64,000 bases of DNA from Prunus persica (taxonomy: Eukaryota > Streptophyta > Magnoliopsida > Rosales > Rosaceae), in the NCBI RefSeq assembly GCF_000346465.2, contig NC_034010.1, forward strand, positions 22,665,201 through 22,729,200, given 5' to 3'. Below, piece after piece: positions 22,476-34,000 of the stretch. Below the pieces are notes generated by a model, which saw only the letters and a list, made by a program, of their open reading frames with translations, ran no database searches and was not told where the DNA came from. The first letter of the stretch is position 1. Each line of letters begins with the position of its first letter. A program made the translations under genes and the position numbers.

Positions 22476-23867
22476 TACATACAAATGAAACTAGAATGCA
22501 TACAAGGAGTAACCTAAGTAGGTTAGGGTTATGGTAAAGTACAATCCCAACGAAAACAAAAAGATAAGCTTAACTTAGATTGTACTTATATGCTCATCAC
22601 TTGTTTTGATGTGAACAGCTGCATTTAGGTGAACTAATCTAAGCAGGTAGGAAGAAACCAAAAACATTAACAATCATCTAAGCATATGTAGGACAATCCG
22701 AATGAAACAAAGAGATAAATGATGTGGCCACATGCAATTGGCTCTTAATTATTTTATGTAAACCTCTCCACTAATTGTCAATTCGTTATTCATCATGCTA
22801 ATTAATCAACTAATTAACTAATTAATTACTATTAGTTAAGTTGATTTCAACTTTCAAGTGAAGCTTAGGGGTGTGAGATGCGGCACAGCGTGCAGTCTTT
22901 CTAAGCATACCATTTGGGATTGGTGAAGAGGTGTTAGGTGTTAGGTGTTAGGGTTGAAGGAATATTTTGTTTGAAGCAAAGATATTCAAGAAGATTTGGA
23001 AGCTGGTCATGATGATATGTGATGAGAGGGAATCTAAGAATCTTGGGGGGTTAACAAATTGTGGTTCAAATGTTTGTGATTGGATTAAGAAACTTGCAAA
23101 CCCTACAAGTTCCAACTTGCAATGTGAATATATATCACATGGGGAGGAACCATATATTGCTTTGTTCTCCAGCTGTTGTGGATTTTGGTTGATTTGCATA
23201 GGGCTCCAAGGCCACTTGGTTTTGTCCATTTGGGTTTTGAGTGACCCTGAGGATCTTATTATGCCACTCATGTCACCCACCATTGTTGTATCTTCCTATT
23301 TTCCATCACCCAATGCTCTTCCTATTTTCTATCACCCCAAAATTATTGTATGTGCCGATTATATCTAACACTTCTCTTGCAAACATGAATGCAAATCCTA
23401 GTATTATATGAGAGGTCCTACATGCATGCTATAAAAGGAAAGTTATATACAACCAAAGCATACAATAAGCCCGCATCTACCGGCTATAAATATGTACATA
23501 TTCCCAACTCACAATTAAGAAACATAACAAGAGCTTGCATATCTCTCATTATGCATAAGGCTTCTTCAAGGCACTGGTTGTTCCCTCCCCCTCAAGGGCT
23601 TCCGACTTTGCCATCTCTACCGCACCAAGTGAGACATAGCCGGAGGCCATTGTCGGGGTATGGACAAGGCTTGCCTTGCTTCCATGTATACCTATCTGGT
23701 CATCCTAAGCTCAGCACTTGTTGCTCATGCACTTAACTAATTACTCAAAGGCTCCAAGTCTTCAGGGAGAGTGAACAGATATGCGCTTTAATGTAAGTGC
23801 TCCCACTTCAAGTTCTATTTTTTTTTCCAGTCAGTCGTTTAAGTCTTTCATCTTAATATAATCAAAC
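22476..23867. other. Intergenic, no gene recognised
   Basis: AT-rich DNA between the CACTA element and a solo LTR. A TATA-like CTATAAATAT at about 23483 is followed at 23551 by an ATG with a 61-codon open stretch (MHKASSRHWLFPPP...). I see no signal peptide, family motif or splice context and do not call it a gene. The other open stretches are short and unremarkable. Confidence 0.6.
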
Positions 23868-23872
23868 ATTAT

Positions 23873-24416
23873 TGTGGGAGCGATTTTCTTCCCACAAGAA
23901 TATTCGTCTAAGATTCCTTCGTCTTCTTTGCTTATCTTTCTCCCTGCAAAATAAATCGGAGTAAAATGACCACACTCGGGGGTGTTGGCCAAAGGCCCTC
24001 TGGTGCCTAAGTTAGGTTGGGTGTTTGTAAGAAAACTGGGTGGCCGGAGCCGTGTGTGGTGGCCGGAGCCTTGTGTGTGTGAGAGAGAATATGGCGGCTA
24101 GGGTTTGTGAGGGATAATTTCTGCAAAGTTTCAGTAGAAATTTAGACGTACCTTAATCCTTGTGCGTAGCCATATCTATTTATAAGGGGCCTCGGAGGCT
24201 AGGGTTTCAGAAGAATAATTCCGTAGATGGAAATGAATTATTCTTCCCAATTTGGCGAGGTTGGTGTAATTAGGGATTTGATTTAAATCAAATCCCTAAT
24301 TAAGGCAAGAATCAAATACATCTCATTTAAATCAAATAACCTCCCAATTAGGTCAAATAATTCCCAAATTGATTGGCTTAATTATTTGACCTATGAGAAA
24401 ATATTTTGCTTCCACA
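23873..24416. mobile_element. Solo LTR of an LTR retrotransposon, 544 bp
   Basis: The sequence begins TGTGGGAGCG and ends TGCTTCCACA, the TG...CA rule with a short inverted repeat. It is flanked by a perfect 5-bp duplication ATTAT (23868-23872 and 24417-24421). There is no second LTR, primer-binding site or internal region, so it is a solo LTR left by unequal recombination. A TATA-like CTATTTATAAGG lies near 24174, which suggests plus-strand orientation. It contains a 36-bp perfect palindrome at 24267-24302. Confidence 0.88.
24267..24302. repeat. 36-bp perfect palindrome in the solo LTR
   Basis: The sequence reads TAATTAGGGATTTGATTT followed by its exact reverse complement, with no spacer. 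A related half-site, CATTTAAATCAAATAACC, follows at about 24327. Confidence 0.93.
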
Positions 24417-24421
24417 ATTAT

Positions 24422-25700
24422 CATGTAAGCATGTTTCCTTTCAAGATATATAAATGAACCAAAAAAAAAAAAAAACCAGTAAAATTATTATGAGAAACAA
24501 CAAAACTATAATAGAGAACTTGATACATAAAGGACCTTATGGTTATCATATGCAAGAAAAAAATGGATTAAAAACGTACAAGTTATAACCCCATGATGTT
24601 GGCTGCATCAACTGTTCACTGAAACATCTCTGCAAGTGATCAACTACTCTTTAGACGACATGATTTCTCAGCCCAAGAAGCAGAGAAAAAATTGTATATA
24701 TCAGAATCTCCAGCTCCATGAATTGGTGCCATATATAAGCCACCGGCAGTCACAAGATTGAATTCAAGGCTGAGCACTCACAAGATTGATGTTTCTGAGA
24801 AATGGCAAAGCGATTGACATCTCCGATCTTAAAAACGCGAGTGAAACAAGTGAAAGAAAGCGGGGCTCTTCTTCATCATGAAGGAATACTTGTATTGAAG
24901 AAGATTCCAAATTTCTTATTGATAAAGTATTGTATGTACAATTAAAGAAATAGTTTTAATATGTACGAATATATCTTACCAATAGTACATTGTGAGACTT
25001 TGTGCAAATCGTAAGTATAGATGGGCTTGTTAGATATACCATTATAGTTAGTAAAATATGTGACGAGTATAATATGTATGTGTATTATTGGGCAAAATTT
25101 TAAAGATTATACGGTGAAATTTCAACCATTATATAAAAATTTAATGTAAAAAAATATAGATTAAATAGGCGAATAATGTGTGTCGTACTCTAAAATGTGC
25201 GAAAAATGTGGATTATTGGTGAAAAATAATTACACAAGCATATGATATGCGTACAATATGTTTGCTAGAAAAATGCATCTTTTTTGTTTCAAATAATTGA
25301 GAAGTGTAAGGAAAATGAAAGTGTTTTATGAAGAAATGTATGTATGCGTATATTCATGAATTTATTAACAAGAGATATCACCGAACATGTAGCCTCATCC
25401 TAGACATGGAGGGACATTCAAATGTTCACAACGTAGGTGCAAACCTTAAATCTCTAAGAACTAAAGTTTTGATACCTCGTTAAACAACTCCTAAATGTCA
25501 AAAACCTGATTGTCAAAAAAATTAGTTAACAATGTATATCAAACTGACGAAGTTAATCAAGAAGCTGATTATATAATTATTAATATTATTTTGGCACATA
25601 TGGCTCTTTAAGTATTTATGTAAATTTCTATTTTTAGTTTTAACACTTAGATGTACAAAAGTACACCTCATCCCTGAAAAAAGGAGAAAAGGAAAAACTA
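24422..25700. other. Intergenic, no gene recognised
   Basis: AT-rich, low-complexity DNA with a poly-A run at about 24462-24475. On the minus strand near 24643-24760 an open stretch reads VTAGGLYMAPIHGAGDSDIY and then stops. It may be a gene relic but I do not recognise it. Confidence 0.55.
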
Positions 25701-25703
25701 TAA

Positions 25704-26273
25704 GAGCATCCACAATTGGGGGGTGTAAAGCCACTTTTACATCCCCTTTACACCTCCAGGGAGTGTAAATACTTTTTTTGCTCCAATGAAAAAAGATGTA
25801 AATCTAAGATGTATAATTGTTTGGTTGTCTTAATTCGTTTTTGTGTTAAATTTGTATTTTATATTTACTTTATAAAATTATTTTTTTTTGTATTAGGTTA
25901 ATTTTAATTTTTCCAACAAATAGACTTAAAAATATTTAAATTCGGAGAAGATATGATTTCATTCAAAAACATTGGGGGAGTATGAAAACCACAAATGAGC
26001 AAACAACATGTGAATTTTTTTTTTCTAGCAATTACTGTAGCCGTGGGTCCCAGTCTCTTATGATGACTTTTCTTTATTTTTCTTCTCTTTTCTCGAGTGG
26101 GTCCCGCCTGCAAGGGATGTAAAAATAGATGTAAATATACATTTTATTTTACATCCCCATGATGGTGATGTATATTTATATCCCTTTATATCTCCCCATT
26201 AAAAACGATTCCGGTGACAAATAGTATATATTTAACATACACTCCCATATACACTATCCCACTGTAGATGCTC
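25704..26273. mobile_element. Tourist-like (PIF/Harbinger) MITE, 570 bp
   Basis: The terminal repeats are GAGCATCCACAATTGGGG at the left and, read inward from the right, GAGCATCTACAGTGGGAT. The flanks are TAA at 25701-25703 and TAA at 26274-26276, the Harbinger 3-bp duplication. The interior has no transposase; ATGTAAA/TTTACAT words are enriched near both ends. It ends 284 bp before the PPR reading frame. Confidence 0.87.
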
Positions 26274-26556
26274 TAAGTAACCAACAAATAAAAAGACCAC
26301 ACCAAAATCTGACTAACAGATAGCAAGTATAAAGTATCAAACTCAACCAATTAAATTGCTTGCCACTTGATCACTTATACATACTCGGAGGCATAGTGAC
26401 AAATTTGGTATGTACAAAGGCTTAGTACTCCGGTCGGGCCGGGGCAACAACCACTCTGACTGAACCGGCCGGTTCAACAGACTTATGTAGGAGGATAAAC
26501 CTTATCCAAAAGAATCCAAATTTCCATGTACTTTCCAGTTTCCAATTGCGGCACAA

Positions 26557-29442
26557 ATGAAAGCTCCACAATATTTCTCTCAACTGCCATTTTTTCACTG
26601 CCAAACTACCTTGGCCTTGTTGGTTAACTATCAAACCTCCATGGACAAAGTAGTTCCATTTCACATCCTTACCACTCCTTTCCTTCAAAACCCACTAAGC
26701 TCCAAGCCTCCCACAAGCCACTCACCCCCTTCTTTTGCTCCTTGTGATTCCCAACTCTGCGCTTCTCTTCCATCTTCTTTGCCAACACTTTCTTCAAGCT
26801 TTAACTTCTTGGATGACTTAGGTGAGCTAAAAACTTTGAATTCAGTGAAAGCAATGCATGCCCAGATGATAAAAATGTCTAACAAGAATTGTATTGATAC
26901 CAAGGGAAAAAATTTGGTCACATATTACTTGGAATTTGGTGATTGTAGATCAGCTGCAATGGCTTTCTTTGTGAGTTCTGCACAAGATTACCGTTCATGG
27001 AGTTCTTCACTAGAGGAACTTAGAAGATTTGGGGGTGACCTACAAATTCTTGAATTTTTTTGTGAGTTTCATAGTGGGGGATTGATGATTGATAGCAAAG
27101 TTCTTTGCATAGTTTTGAAACTTTGCACAAGTTTGAAGCATTTGTGGCTTGGGTTGGAAATTCATGCTTGCTTAATCAAAAGTGGATTTGATTTGGATGT
27201 GTATTTGAAGTGTGCATTGATTAATTTTTATGGGACTTGTTGGGGAATAGAAAGTTCCAATCAGTTATTTCATGAAATGTCTGATCAAGAAGACATTGTG
27301 TGGAATGAGATAATCAAGCTCAACTTGAAGAATGGGAGAACTGTGGAGGCTCTGGAACTGTTCAGAAGTATGCAGTTTTCATCTGCTAAAGCCAACAGTA
27401 CTACAATTGTCAAAGCACTCCAAGCATGTGGCAAACTTAGAGCTCTCAAAGAAGGAAAGCAAATTCATGGGTATGTTTTAAGATGGGCATTGGAGTCAAA
27501 TTTGTCAATATGCAATTCACTTATTAGCATGTACTCCAGAAATGACAGACTAGATTTAGCTAGGACACTTTTTAATTCAATGGCAGGTCATAATTTATCA
27601 TCATGGAATTCAATTATCTCTTCTTATGCTGCACTTGGTTGTTTGAATGATGCTTGGATTCTTTTCGATAAAATGGAATTGTCTGATGTGAAGCCAGACA
27701 TTGTGACTTGGAATTGTCTTTTGTCAGGACATTCTCTTCATGGCTCATATGAAGCAGTCCAGGCCATCTTGCAGAAAATGCAAGACGCAGGCTTCAAGCC
27801 AAATTCAAGCTCCATTACAAGTGTTCTTCAAGCAGTTACTGAATCATGTTTCCTGAAACACGGGAAGGAAATTCATAGTTTTGTTTTAAGAAATGGGCTT
27901 GATGACTATGATGTTTATGTAGGAACTTCGTTAGTGGACATGTATGTGAAGAACAATTGTTTGTCCAGTGCTCAAAATGTCTTCATTAACATGAAGAACA
28001 AGAATATTTTTGCTTGGAATTCATTGATTTCAGGGTATTCCTTCAAGGGTCTTTTTGAAGATGCTGAACGGCTATTAGATAGCATTGGTGAGGAAGGAAT
28101 CAAACCCAACTTAGTCACATGGAATGGTCTGGTTTCAGGGTATGCAATGTGGGGTCGCCATAAGGAAGCTTTATCGACGATTCATCGGATTAAAAGTTCA
28201 GGGTTAACCCCTAATGTGGTTTCTTGGACTGCTCTTATATCAGGCTGTTCACAAAATGAGAATTACACGGACTCCCTCAAATTTTTTATCCAAATGCAAG
28301 AAGAAGGTATCAGGGCAAACTCTGCCACCGTATCCATCCTACTTAAAGCTTGTGCAGGCCTATCTTTGTTGCACAAGGGTGAAGAGATACACTGCCTCTG
28401 TATCCGAAAAGGTTTTGTTGAGGATATATTTGTAGCCACAGGACTTATCAACATGTACAGTAAGTCAGGAAAGTTCAAAAGTGCCCATCAGGTTTTTAGG
28501 AAGATTAAGAACAAGACGTTAGCTTCTTGGAATTGCATGATTATGGCATTTGCCATTTATGGCTTTGGGAAAGAGGCTATTTCTCTGTTTGATGAAATGC
28601 GAGGAGCAGGTGTGCAGCCAGATGCTATAACCTTCACAGCTCTGCTCTCTGGCTGCAAGAACTCAGGTTTAGTTGATGAAGGATGGAAATTGTTTGATAG
28701 CATGAGCACAGACTATAACATAGCTCCAACAGTTGAGCATTTCTCTTGCATGGTAGATCTTCTTGGAAGAGCTAGTTATCTTGATGAAGCTTGGGATTTT
28801 ATTCAAACGATGCCATTAAAGCCGGATGCCACTATATGGGGTGCTTTTCTTGCATCCTGTCGAATCCATAAAAACTTGGCATTTGCAGAGATTGCAGCAA
28901 AGAATCTTTTTGAGTTGGAACCTCATAACCCAGCCAATTACGTCTTGATGATGAACTTATATTCTATGTCAAATAGATGGGATGATGTGGAGCGTCTTAA
29001 AGCCTTGATGAAGAATACAGGGGTGAAAAATGGACCTGTGTGGAGCTGGATACAAATTGATCAGGCAATTCATATGTTCTCTGCGGAAGGGAAGCCTCAC
29101 ACTGATGCAGGAAAAATATATTTTGAATTGTATCATTTGGTTCATGAAATGAAGAAATTAGGCTATGAGCCTGATATTAGCTGTGTACATCAGAACATTG
29201 ATGAGGTGGAGAAGAAGAAGCTGCTGCTAAGTCACACAGAGAAGCTGGCCATTACCTTTGGACTGATGAATATGAAAAGTGGAGAACCTATCCGGGTGAT
29301 TAAGAACACGCGAGTTTGTTCTGATTGTCATACAGCAGCAAAATACATGTCATTAATACGTAAATGTGAGATTTTCATGAAGGATGGTATCCGGTTTCAC
29401 CATTTCAGGGAAGGAGAGTGTACCTGCAATGACTGCTGGTAA
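26557..29442 (+). CDS. DYW-class pentatricopeptide repeat protein, intronless, 961 aa
   Basis: An organellar RNA-editing type PPR protein, PLS subclass with E and DYW domains; the closest named relative I recognise is Arabidopsis At4g01030 (mitochondrial). Repeats run from about residue 90 to 750 with typical tandem phrases such as DIVWNEIIKLNLKNGRTVEA, SWNSIISSYAALGCLNDAWI and PDIVTWNCLLSGHSLHGSYE. The DYW deaminase region has the zinc ligands HTEKLA (HxE) and CSDCH (CxxC). It ends FHHFREGECTCNDCW, so the final tripeptide is DCW, not DYW. The N-terminus is Ser/Pro-rich without clear repeats, fitting an organelle transit peptide. An alternative start at 26641 (MDKVVPFHIL) has a better downstream context and may be the real one. 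The target transcript cannot be told from sequence. Confidence 0.93.
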   Translation: MKAPQYFSQLPFFHCQTTLALLVNYQTSMDKVVPFHILTTPFLQNPLSSKPPTSHSPPSFAPCDSQLCASLPSSLPTLSSSFNFLDDLGELKTLNSVKAMHAQMIKMSNKNCIDTKGKNLVTYYLEFGDCRSAAMAFFVSSAQDYRSWSSSLEELRRFGGDLQILEFFCEFHSGGLMIDSKVLCIVLKLCTSLKHLWLGLEIHACLIKSGFDLDVYLKCALINFYGTCWGIESSNQLFHEMSDQEDIVWNEIIKLNLKNGRTVEALELFRSMQFSSAKANSTTIVKALQACGKLRALKEGKQIHGYVLRWALESNLSICNSLISMYSRNDRLDLARTLFNSMAGHNLSSWNSIISSYAALGCLNDAWILFDKMELSDVKPDIVTWNCLLSGHSLHGSYEAVQAILQKMQDAGFKPNSSSITSVLQAVTESCFLKHGKEIHSFVLRNGLDDYDVYVGTSLVDMYVKNNCLSSAQNVFINMKNKNIFAWNSLISGYSFKGLFEDAERLLDSIGEEGIKPNLVTWNGLVSGYAMWGRHKEALSTIHRIKSSGLTPNVVSWTALISGCSQNENYTDSLKFFIQMQEEGIRANSATVSILLKACAGLSLLHKGEEIHCLCIRKGFVEDIFVATGLINMYSKSGKFKSAHQVFRKIKNKTLASWNCMIMAFAIYGFGKEAISLFDEMRGAGVQPDAITFTALLSGCKNSGLVDEGWKLFDSMSTDYNIAPTVEHFSCMVDLLGRASYLDEAWDFIQTMPLKPDATIWGAFLASCRIHKNLAFAEIAAKNLFELEPHNPANYVLMMNLYSMSNRWDDVERLKALMKNTGVKNGPVWSWIQIDQAIHMFSAEGKPHTDAGKIYFELYHLVHEMKKLGYEPDISCVHQNIDEVEKKKLLLSHTEKLAITFGLMNMKSGEPIRVIKNTRVCSDCHTAAKYMSLIRKCEIFMKDGIRFHHFREGECTCNDCW

Positions 29443-30497
29443 GAAGGGAGTTAGATGCCCTCTTGAATCCTACATTGCCATCACCCATTCTGAAGGGGAG
29501 GATACTGGATGCTTCAATCAGCTCCAAAAGAGCTAAGATCAAAGCAGATGGGGTGAGAATTTTGACCTCAAAATTATCCTGTCTCCAGTGAATGGTCATT
29601 ATAATGCACGAACCTTTACAGCAAGAGTTCAGGTTGTTGTGAAGTGTACACACTATTCTTTCACCTGTGTGATGACTGCTTAAGACAGTTTGTTAATAAT
29701 GGAGTCCCTAAATAGGTATAGGGCTCAGCGATGCAGGGGTGCTGGACGGTTGAGATTAAATAATGGAAACTTTCTGTAGCATCTCAACCTATAAATGTTA
29801 ATACAAGGTTAATGGAATTCAGGTTACCAGGAAGACCCTGACATGTAAAAGTACCTCAGGGTTCCATACTTCACCGATATGTGCAGTGAGTTTCATTGAA
29901 TTCTACAACATTAAAATTTATATAACAAAGAATATGTCATTTTTTATTGAAACTTCAACATATAATCCAAGTAGTAAAAAAAAAGAAGTCAAGCAATTAC
30001 AATAATTTATTAAGAATGCGAATACATAGGTATATACAAAACAAACAACTGCAGCAGTGGTTCTTTCCCCCTGAATCCTCCCTGCACTACAAGATGAAAA
30101 ACCCCCAGTCCATAGATACCATCTCTTTCCAAGATAAATATTTACAGATCAGAGTCATACTAACATTAATACCACCATGCACGAAACCCAGGAACAATAA
30201 AACTCACAGTAGCTTTCCCTTTCCATTCATGGAGAGCTTATAAAAACCTTGAAAGCTCATCCTTCAAATACAAATACGAGAAACCCCAGCGTCATTTTGA
30301 GAGTAAGAAAGACTATGCATGAGCAATTGGAAAGAGAGTAGGAGCTTCATCGGTCAGAAATGCAAAAACCAGCAATGTTCCCAAAACTTCTGTGAATGGA
30401 AGGAAAGCTTGTACTATCTCTACACAGCATCTGAGACAAAAAAAACATGGATGGTATAGCTATAGTCATCGTACTCCTGTGCCATCCCCCAAATCCA
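29443..30497. other. Convergent 3-prime region between PPR and PYL genes
   Basis: The PPR and receptor genes point at each other and this 1.05 kb must hold both 3-prime UTRs. AATAAA-like words lie near 30197 (plus) and T-rich complements near 29940. No further gene is visible. Confidence 0.6.
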
Positions 30498-33051
30498 CTA
30501 ATGATTGATAGGTTCGGTTCGGTCCTGGACAGCCATCCTCTCTGAGACATCAGCCAAAGACTTCAGGTTGCACCTGATTAGGGCCTCAACAAAGTAGCAT
30601 GTCTCATCCTTGGTATTCCCATCAGGCACATCCACTACAAAGGATTCAATAACAAGTGTCCCTAGTCTCCCATCAATAACCTCAGGGTGGACAGTAATAA
30701 TTGACGAGTAATTCTGCAAATTTAAAGGACATATAGAAATGAGGTTGGATAGGTGTTCTCTTGCCACATAATAATACAGGAGTATAGAGAAATTTTCAAA
30801 TATTAAGGGAAAAACAGAAAATTAATTCACTATTTATATAAATTAACCAAATGCATATTGCAGTTGAAGGCAGAGATGCTGGCAGCCTTGTCTGCCTAAA
30901 ACAAACAGACTGAACCAGACAAATATTGCTAAGGGCATATTACACGTTTTAAGATTACATCTTCAGACACATTCTGACTATTGCCAAAGGCAATCACCAA
31001 GGAACAACATTTGCAGGCACCTGCCATTTCAAGGGCCACATGTTACATGCATGGCCCACCACAATGTAGCATGTGAGGTAATTGGTTGGGACCAAGACAT
31101 GGCCCCAACGACGTCTAAGTGCCGGTGGCTGTCACCAACAAGCAGCTGTTGCCAGCAGTCCTGTACAAATTCTCTTTACTCTTTTTATAAAGAGAAAGTG
31201 GAACAAATCAATTACTGACTTTGGAACTGTGACTTAAGCATCAAAAGGGTGGCAACTCATTTTCAATGTGCTTAAGAACAGCCAGAGACAAATAAGCAGT
31301 GATGTCATTAACCAGTAACTAGCCATCTTGCTTCTACATTTATGAATTCATGGAAAGACAAATGTTAAGGTTTCTAGTGCATACTCTAATACTCAGATGG
31401 TCCAAGTCGTCAGGGCCAGAGCTATTACTTGAATTTTGGCAAATGGATATATTCAAAATAAAATTTGACAAAAGCAATGAACTCCAAGCTAAATGGGGTC
31501 ATTCATGACATATTCTGCTTACTAAAGAACACAGTCACAAATTAACATAGATGAAAACCTTAAACATGCAGAAAGAAACAGTTCTGTGCCGAAATATCTT
31601 GTTTTTAGTTCTGCCATGTGTACCACAAGTTTTACTTTAATCTATCTAAAAACTAATATAGCCATCCATGGTGATGTCACCAGTTATCAGTATGGTGATC
31701 TCCAACCAGTTACGCAGACTGTGCACCACAAGTATACTGCTGGAGTTGTGGAATACACCACATTTGCACAGCATAATAACAAAAGGGCTAAGTAGACAGC
31801 CAGATTAGATTGCAAGCAGAGTGCAGCTATCTTAGTGGTATTTCTTACAATTCCTTTCACATCTACACCACCAGAAAAGTTCACTTCCTATTATACAATA
31901 AAATGGATAAAGGAAGTCCACAGAAGTAGGCAAAAGAGACAAGAAGACTTCTTACCCTTAGCCTATGATCACCACCAACAATCTTGATGCCAAGAATGTG
32001 CTCATCATCATCAAGAAGCTCCAGCCTCTCAGTGCTGGTCGTTGCAGGAAGCCCAGATTTAACATTCACTTCTCTAACGCTCCCAATGCCAAGGTCCCCC
32101 TTCATGGTGCATCGGCTAACAAAGGGCTTGTACTTCTGCGGTTGATCAAATCTTCTCACCAATGACCATACCTGATAAAAGACACCATCAAACATGAGTT
32201 AGGCGTTAAAGCAAGAGCTGCGAAACTTCTACTAGATCTCTGCCATTAAAATATTAGCATTTTGTTTGGTTACTGAGAAAGTGTAAGAAAGGAAATTGTA
32301 CCAACTTGCTTTTATCTCCGTAGAAGCTAAAGTTTGAAGAAATAAATGGAGAAAGAAAAAACCACTCAATTCTTAGTTTTTCTTTTAGACTTTCTTACGA
32401 CTTTTCAGCAACCATATGGATTATAAACTTACAAAACAATACAACAAACTGTGGAACGGAAAACTTGAAGACATATTAAGCCCAGCTATTTTAAATTCAA
32501 TTCCCCTAATCAGATTGCATCCTCCAAAATGGCATGCAAACCAAACCCAGCTGAAGCTGCATGTCAATTATAGTACAAATTATCATCCTCTGTTACCAAA
32601 AATACTTTCAGTAACCACAAATTCATTGAAAATAACAATCAAACTCGAATCTTACAAAGACCCAAAAGCTAATCACCTAATTCTTAACGCAAACCGGACC
32701 CAATTGAACAAAAACAACGAAAACCCAGAAGAATAAACATAAAAAAGAAACCAAAAACATCTTCAAATCGTCCCCAATTTCCCAGATCTCCATAAACCAA
32801 GAAAGTCAAACATAGCAAAAATCATTTATTTAACAAAAGTCAAACAACCCAACACCAACCAAATCAAAAGAAACAGAATTCAGAGCTTGACCAGACGGTC
32901 CACAGAGAGAGAGAGAGAGAGAGAGACTTACGAGATGCGCAGGGGCCTTGATGTGCCTAACCAAAGCCGAAGTGCACTGGGTCTCTCTGGGCTCATGCCT
33001 GTGGTGCCTTTGTATGTACTGCGCCTCCATTGAATCACCACCACTGCTCAT
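30498..33051 (-). CDS. PYL8: Abscisic acid receptor, PYL8/PYL9 subfamily, 3 exons, 183 aa
   Basis: Exons on the minus strand are 32932-33051, 31956-32171 and 30498-30713 (120, 216 and 216 coding bases, all phase 0). The product is a START/Bet v 1-like ABA receptor (PYR/PYL/RCAR) that, with hormone bound, inhibits clade A PP2C phosphatases in the nucleus and cytosol. Visible landmarks are the ligand-binding Lys in RRFDQPQKYKPF, the gate loop SGLPA, the latch GGDHRL (ending exon 2) and the C-terminal helix TCYFVEALIRCNLKSLADVS. The tail ERMAVQDRTEP resembles PYL8. In Arabidopsis the gene beside At4g01030 is PYL7 (At4g01026), same subfamily, so orthology is to that clade rather than to one number. 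Length is normal (about 180-190 aa). The start MSSGGDSMEA is chosen as first in-frame ATG; a second Met seven codons on is possible. Confidence 0.95.
32904..32926. repeat. (GA)n microsatellite at the donor side of PYL intron 1
   Basis: An uninterrupted GA run lies within 6-28 bases of the exon 1 donor, reading as a CT tract in the transcript. It may be length-polymorphic close to the splice site. Confidence 0.9.
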
Positions 33052-34000
33052 TTCTGATAAATTTGGTTACTTCCAATCCCAATCTCTCAAACTATTTCTT
33101 TCTCCACAAATGAGGATATCAGAGAGGCAATACAAGAAGACAGACGCTTCCAGAGAAAGACAGAGAGAAAGAGTAAAAAGCTTTTTCCTTTATTTATTTT
33201 TCTCTCTCTTAATTTCTTGTAGAGAGAGAAAGAGAGGGGCGAAAAAAAAAATACAGCCTTAGCTTAGCTTGGCGGGTTATCAAAAATCCATGAGAGAGTC
33301 CACTCTCTCCACCGACAATGCAATTTTTTAATCTATATAATAAGCCCAAAGCCTGCGTTTTTCCTTTGGGCCCATTATTGGTTTATATTTTAAAAGTGCT
33401 TTATGCCTTTGTCAGATTATCTTCTTCTTTTTTTATTAGTTAAAATTGGGAAAAAATCGTACATTTTCTCTAGGGTTACATGGTGGTGATGGTTTTGTTG
33501 GTCACAGTCCACTCTCTGCCTTTGAATTGGGTTGGTTGGCCAAGTGGGTGCTTTTTTGGGTAGCTTTTGGTTTTAGTGGGTTTGGGTTCTGCTGGCTTTT
33601 GTTTTATTAGCCACTCAGTAAGTGGATGATTTTTAAAGTCAAGATTTGAGAAGTGGGGTTGGGGATGATGCCCACTTGCTGCTGCTTTGCTTAGTTGCTA
33701 ACATGACTCTTACAGATCATTTTTCATTTTTTTCACATTATTTAATTAGCTTCATATCATGACAAGGAAATTTCCTATTAACCCATCACTTCCTTTTGGT
33801 GGATTGCCTCAGCTCAATGGCAAATTTGGAAGAGAATTATTAGATCTTCTGATGCATTAGTTGCTAAGATATCAGGGTTCATCCTGTGGCTATGGATCTC
33901 AGGTTTCTTATCTGAATTTTGTACTTGTTTCTGAAATCGAGTTATTTTATATAGTTACTTTTCAGTACAAATTCTAAATTCATAACGCCAAATTTTTCAA
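33052..34000. other. PYL promoter/leader and intergenic DNA
   Basis: The first ~200 bases upstream of the receptor ATG are AGAGAG-rich (leader or core promoter on the minus strand). The rest is T-rich intergenic sequence in which I see no gene. Confidence 0.55.

Noticed and set aside
22967..23368. 133-codon plus-strand frame with an overlapping minus-strand frame
   Set aside because: No family resemblance, and equally long frames on both strands suggest chance.
23551..23736. 61-codon frame downstream of a TATA-like box (MHKASSRHWLFPPP...)
   Set aside because: No signal peptide, Cys pattern or peptide-hormone motif; composition alone does not support a gene.
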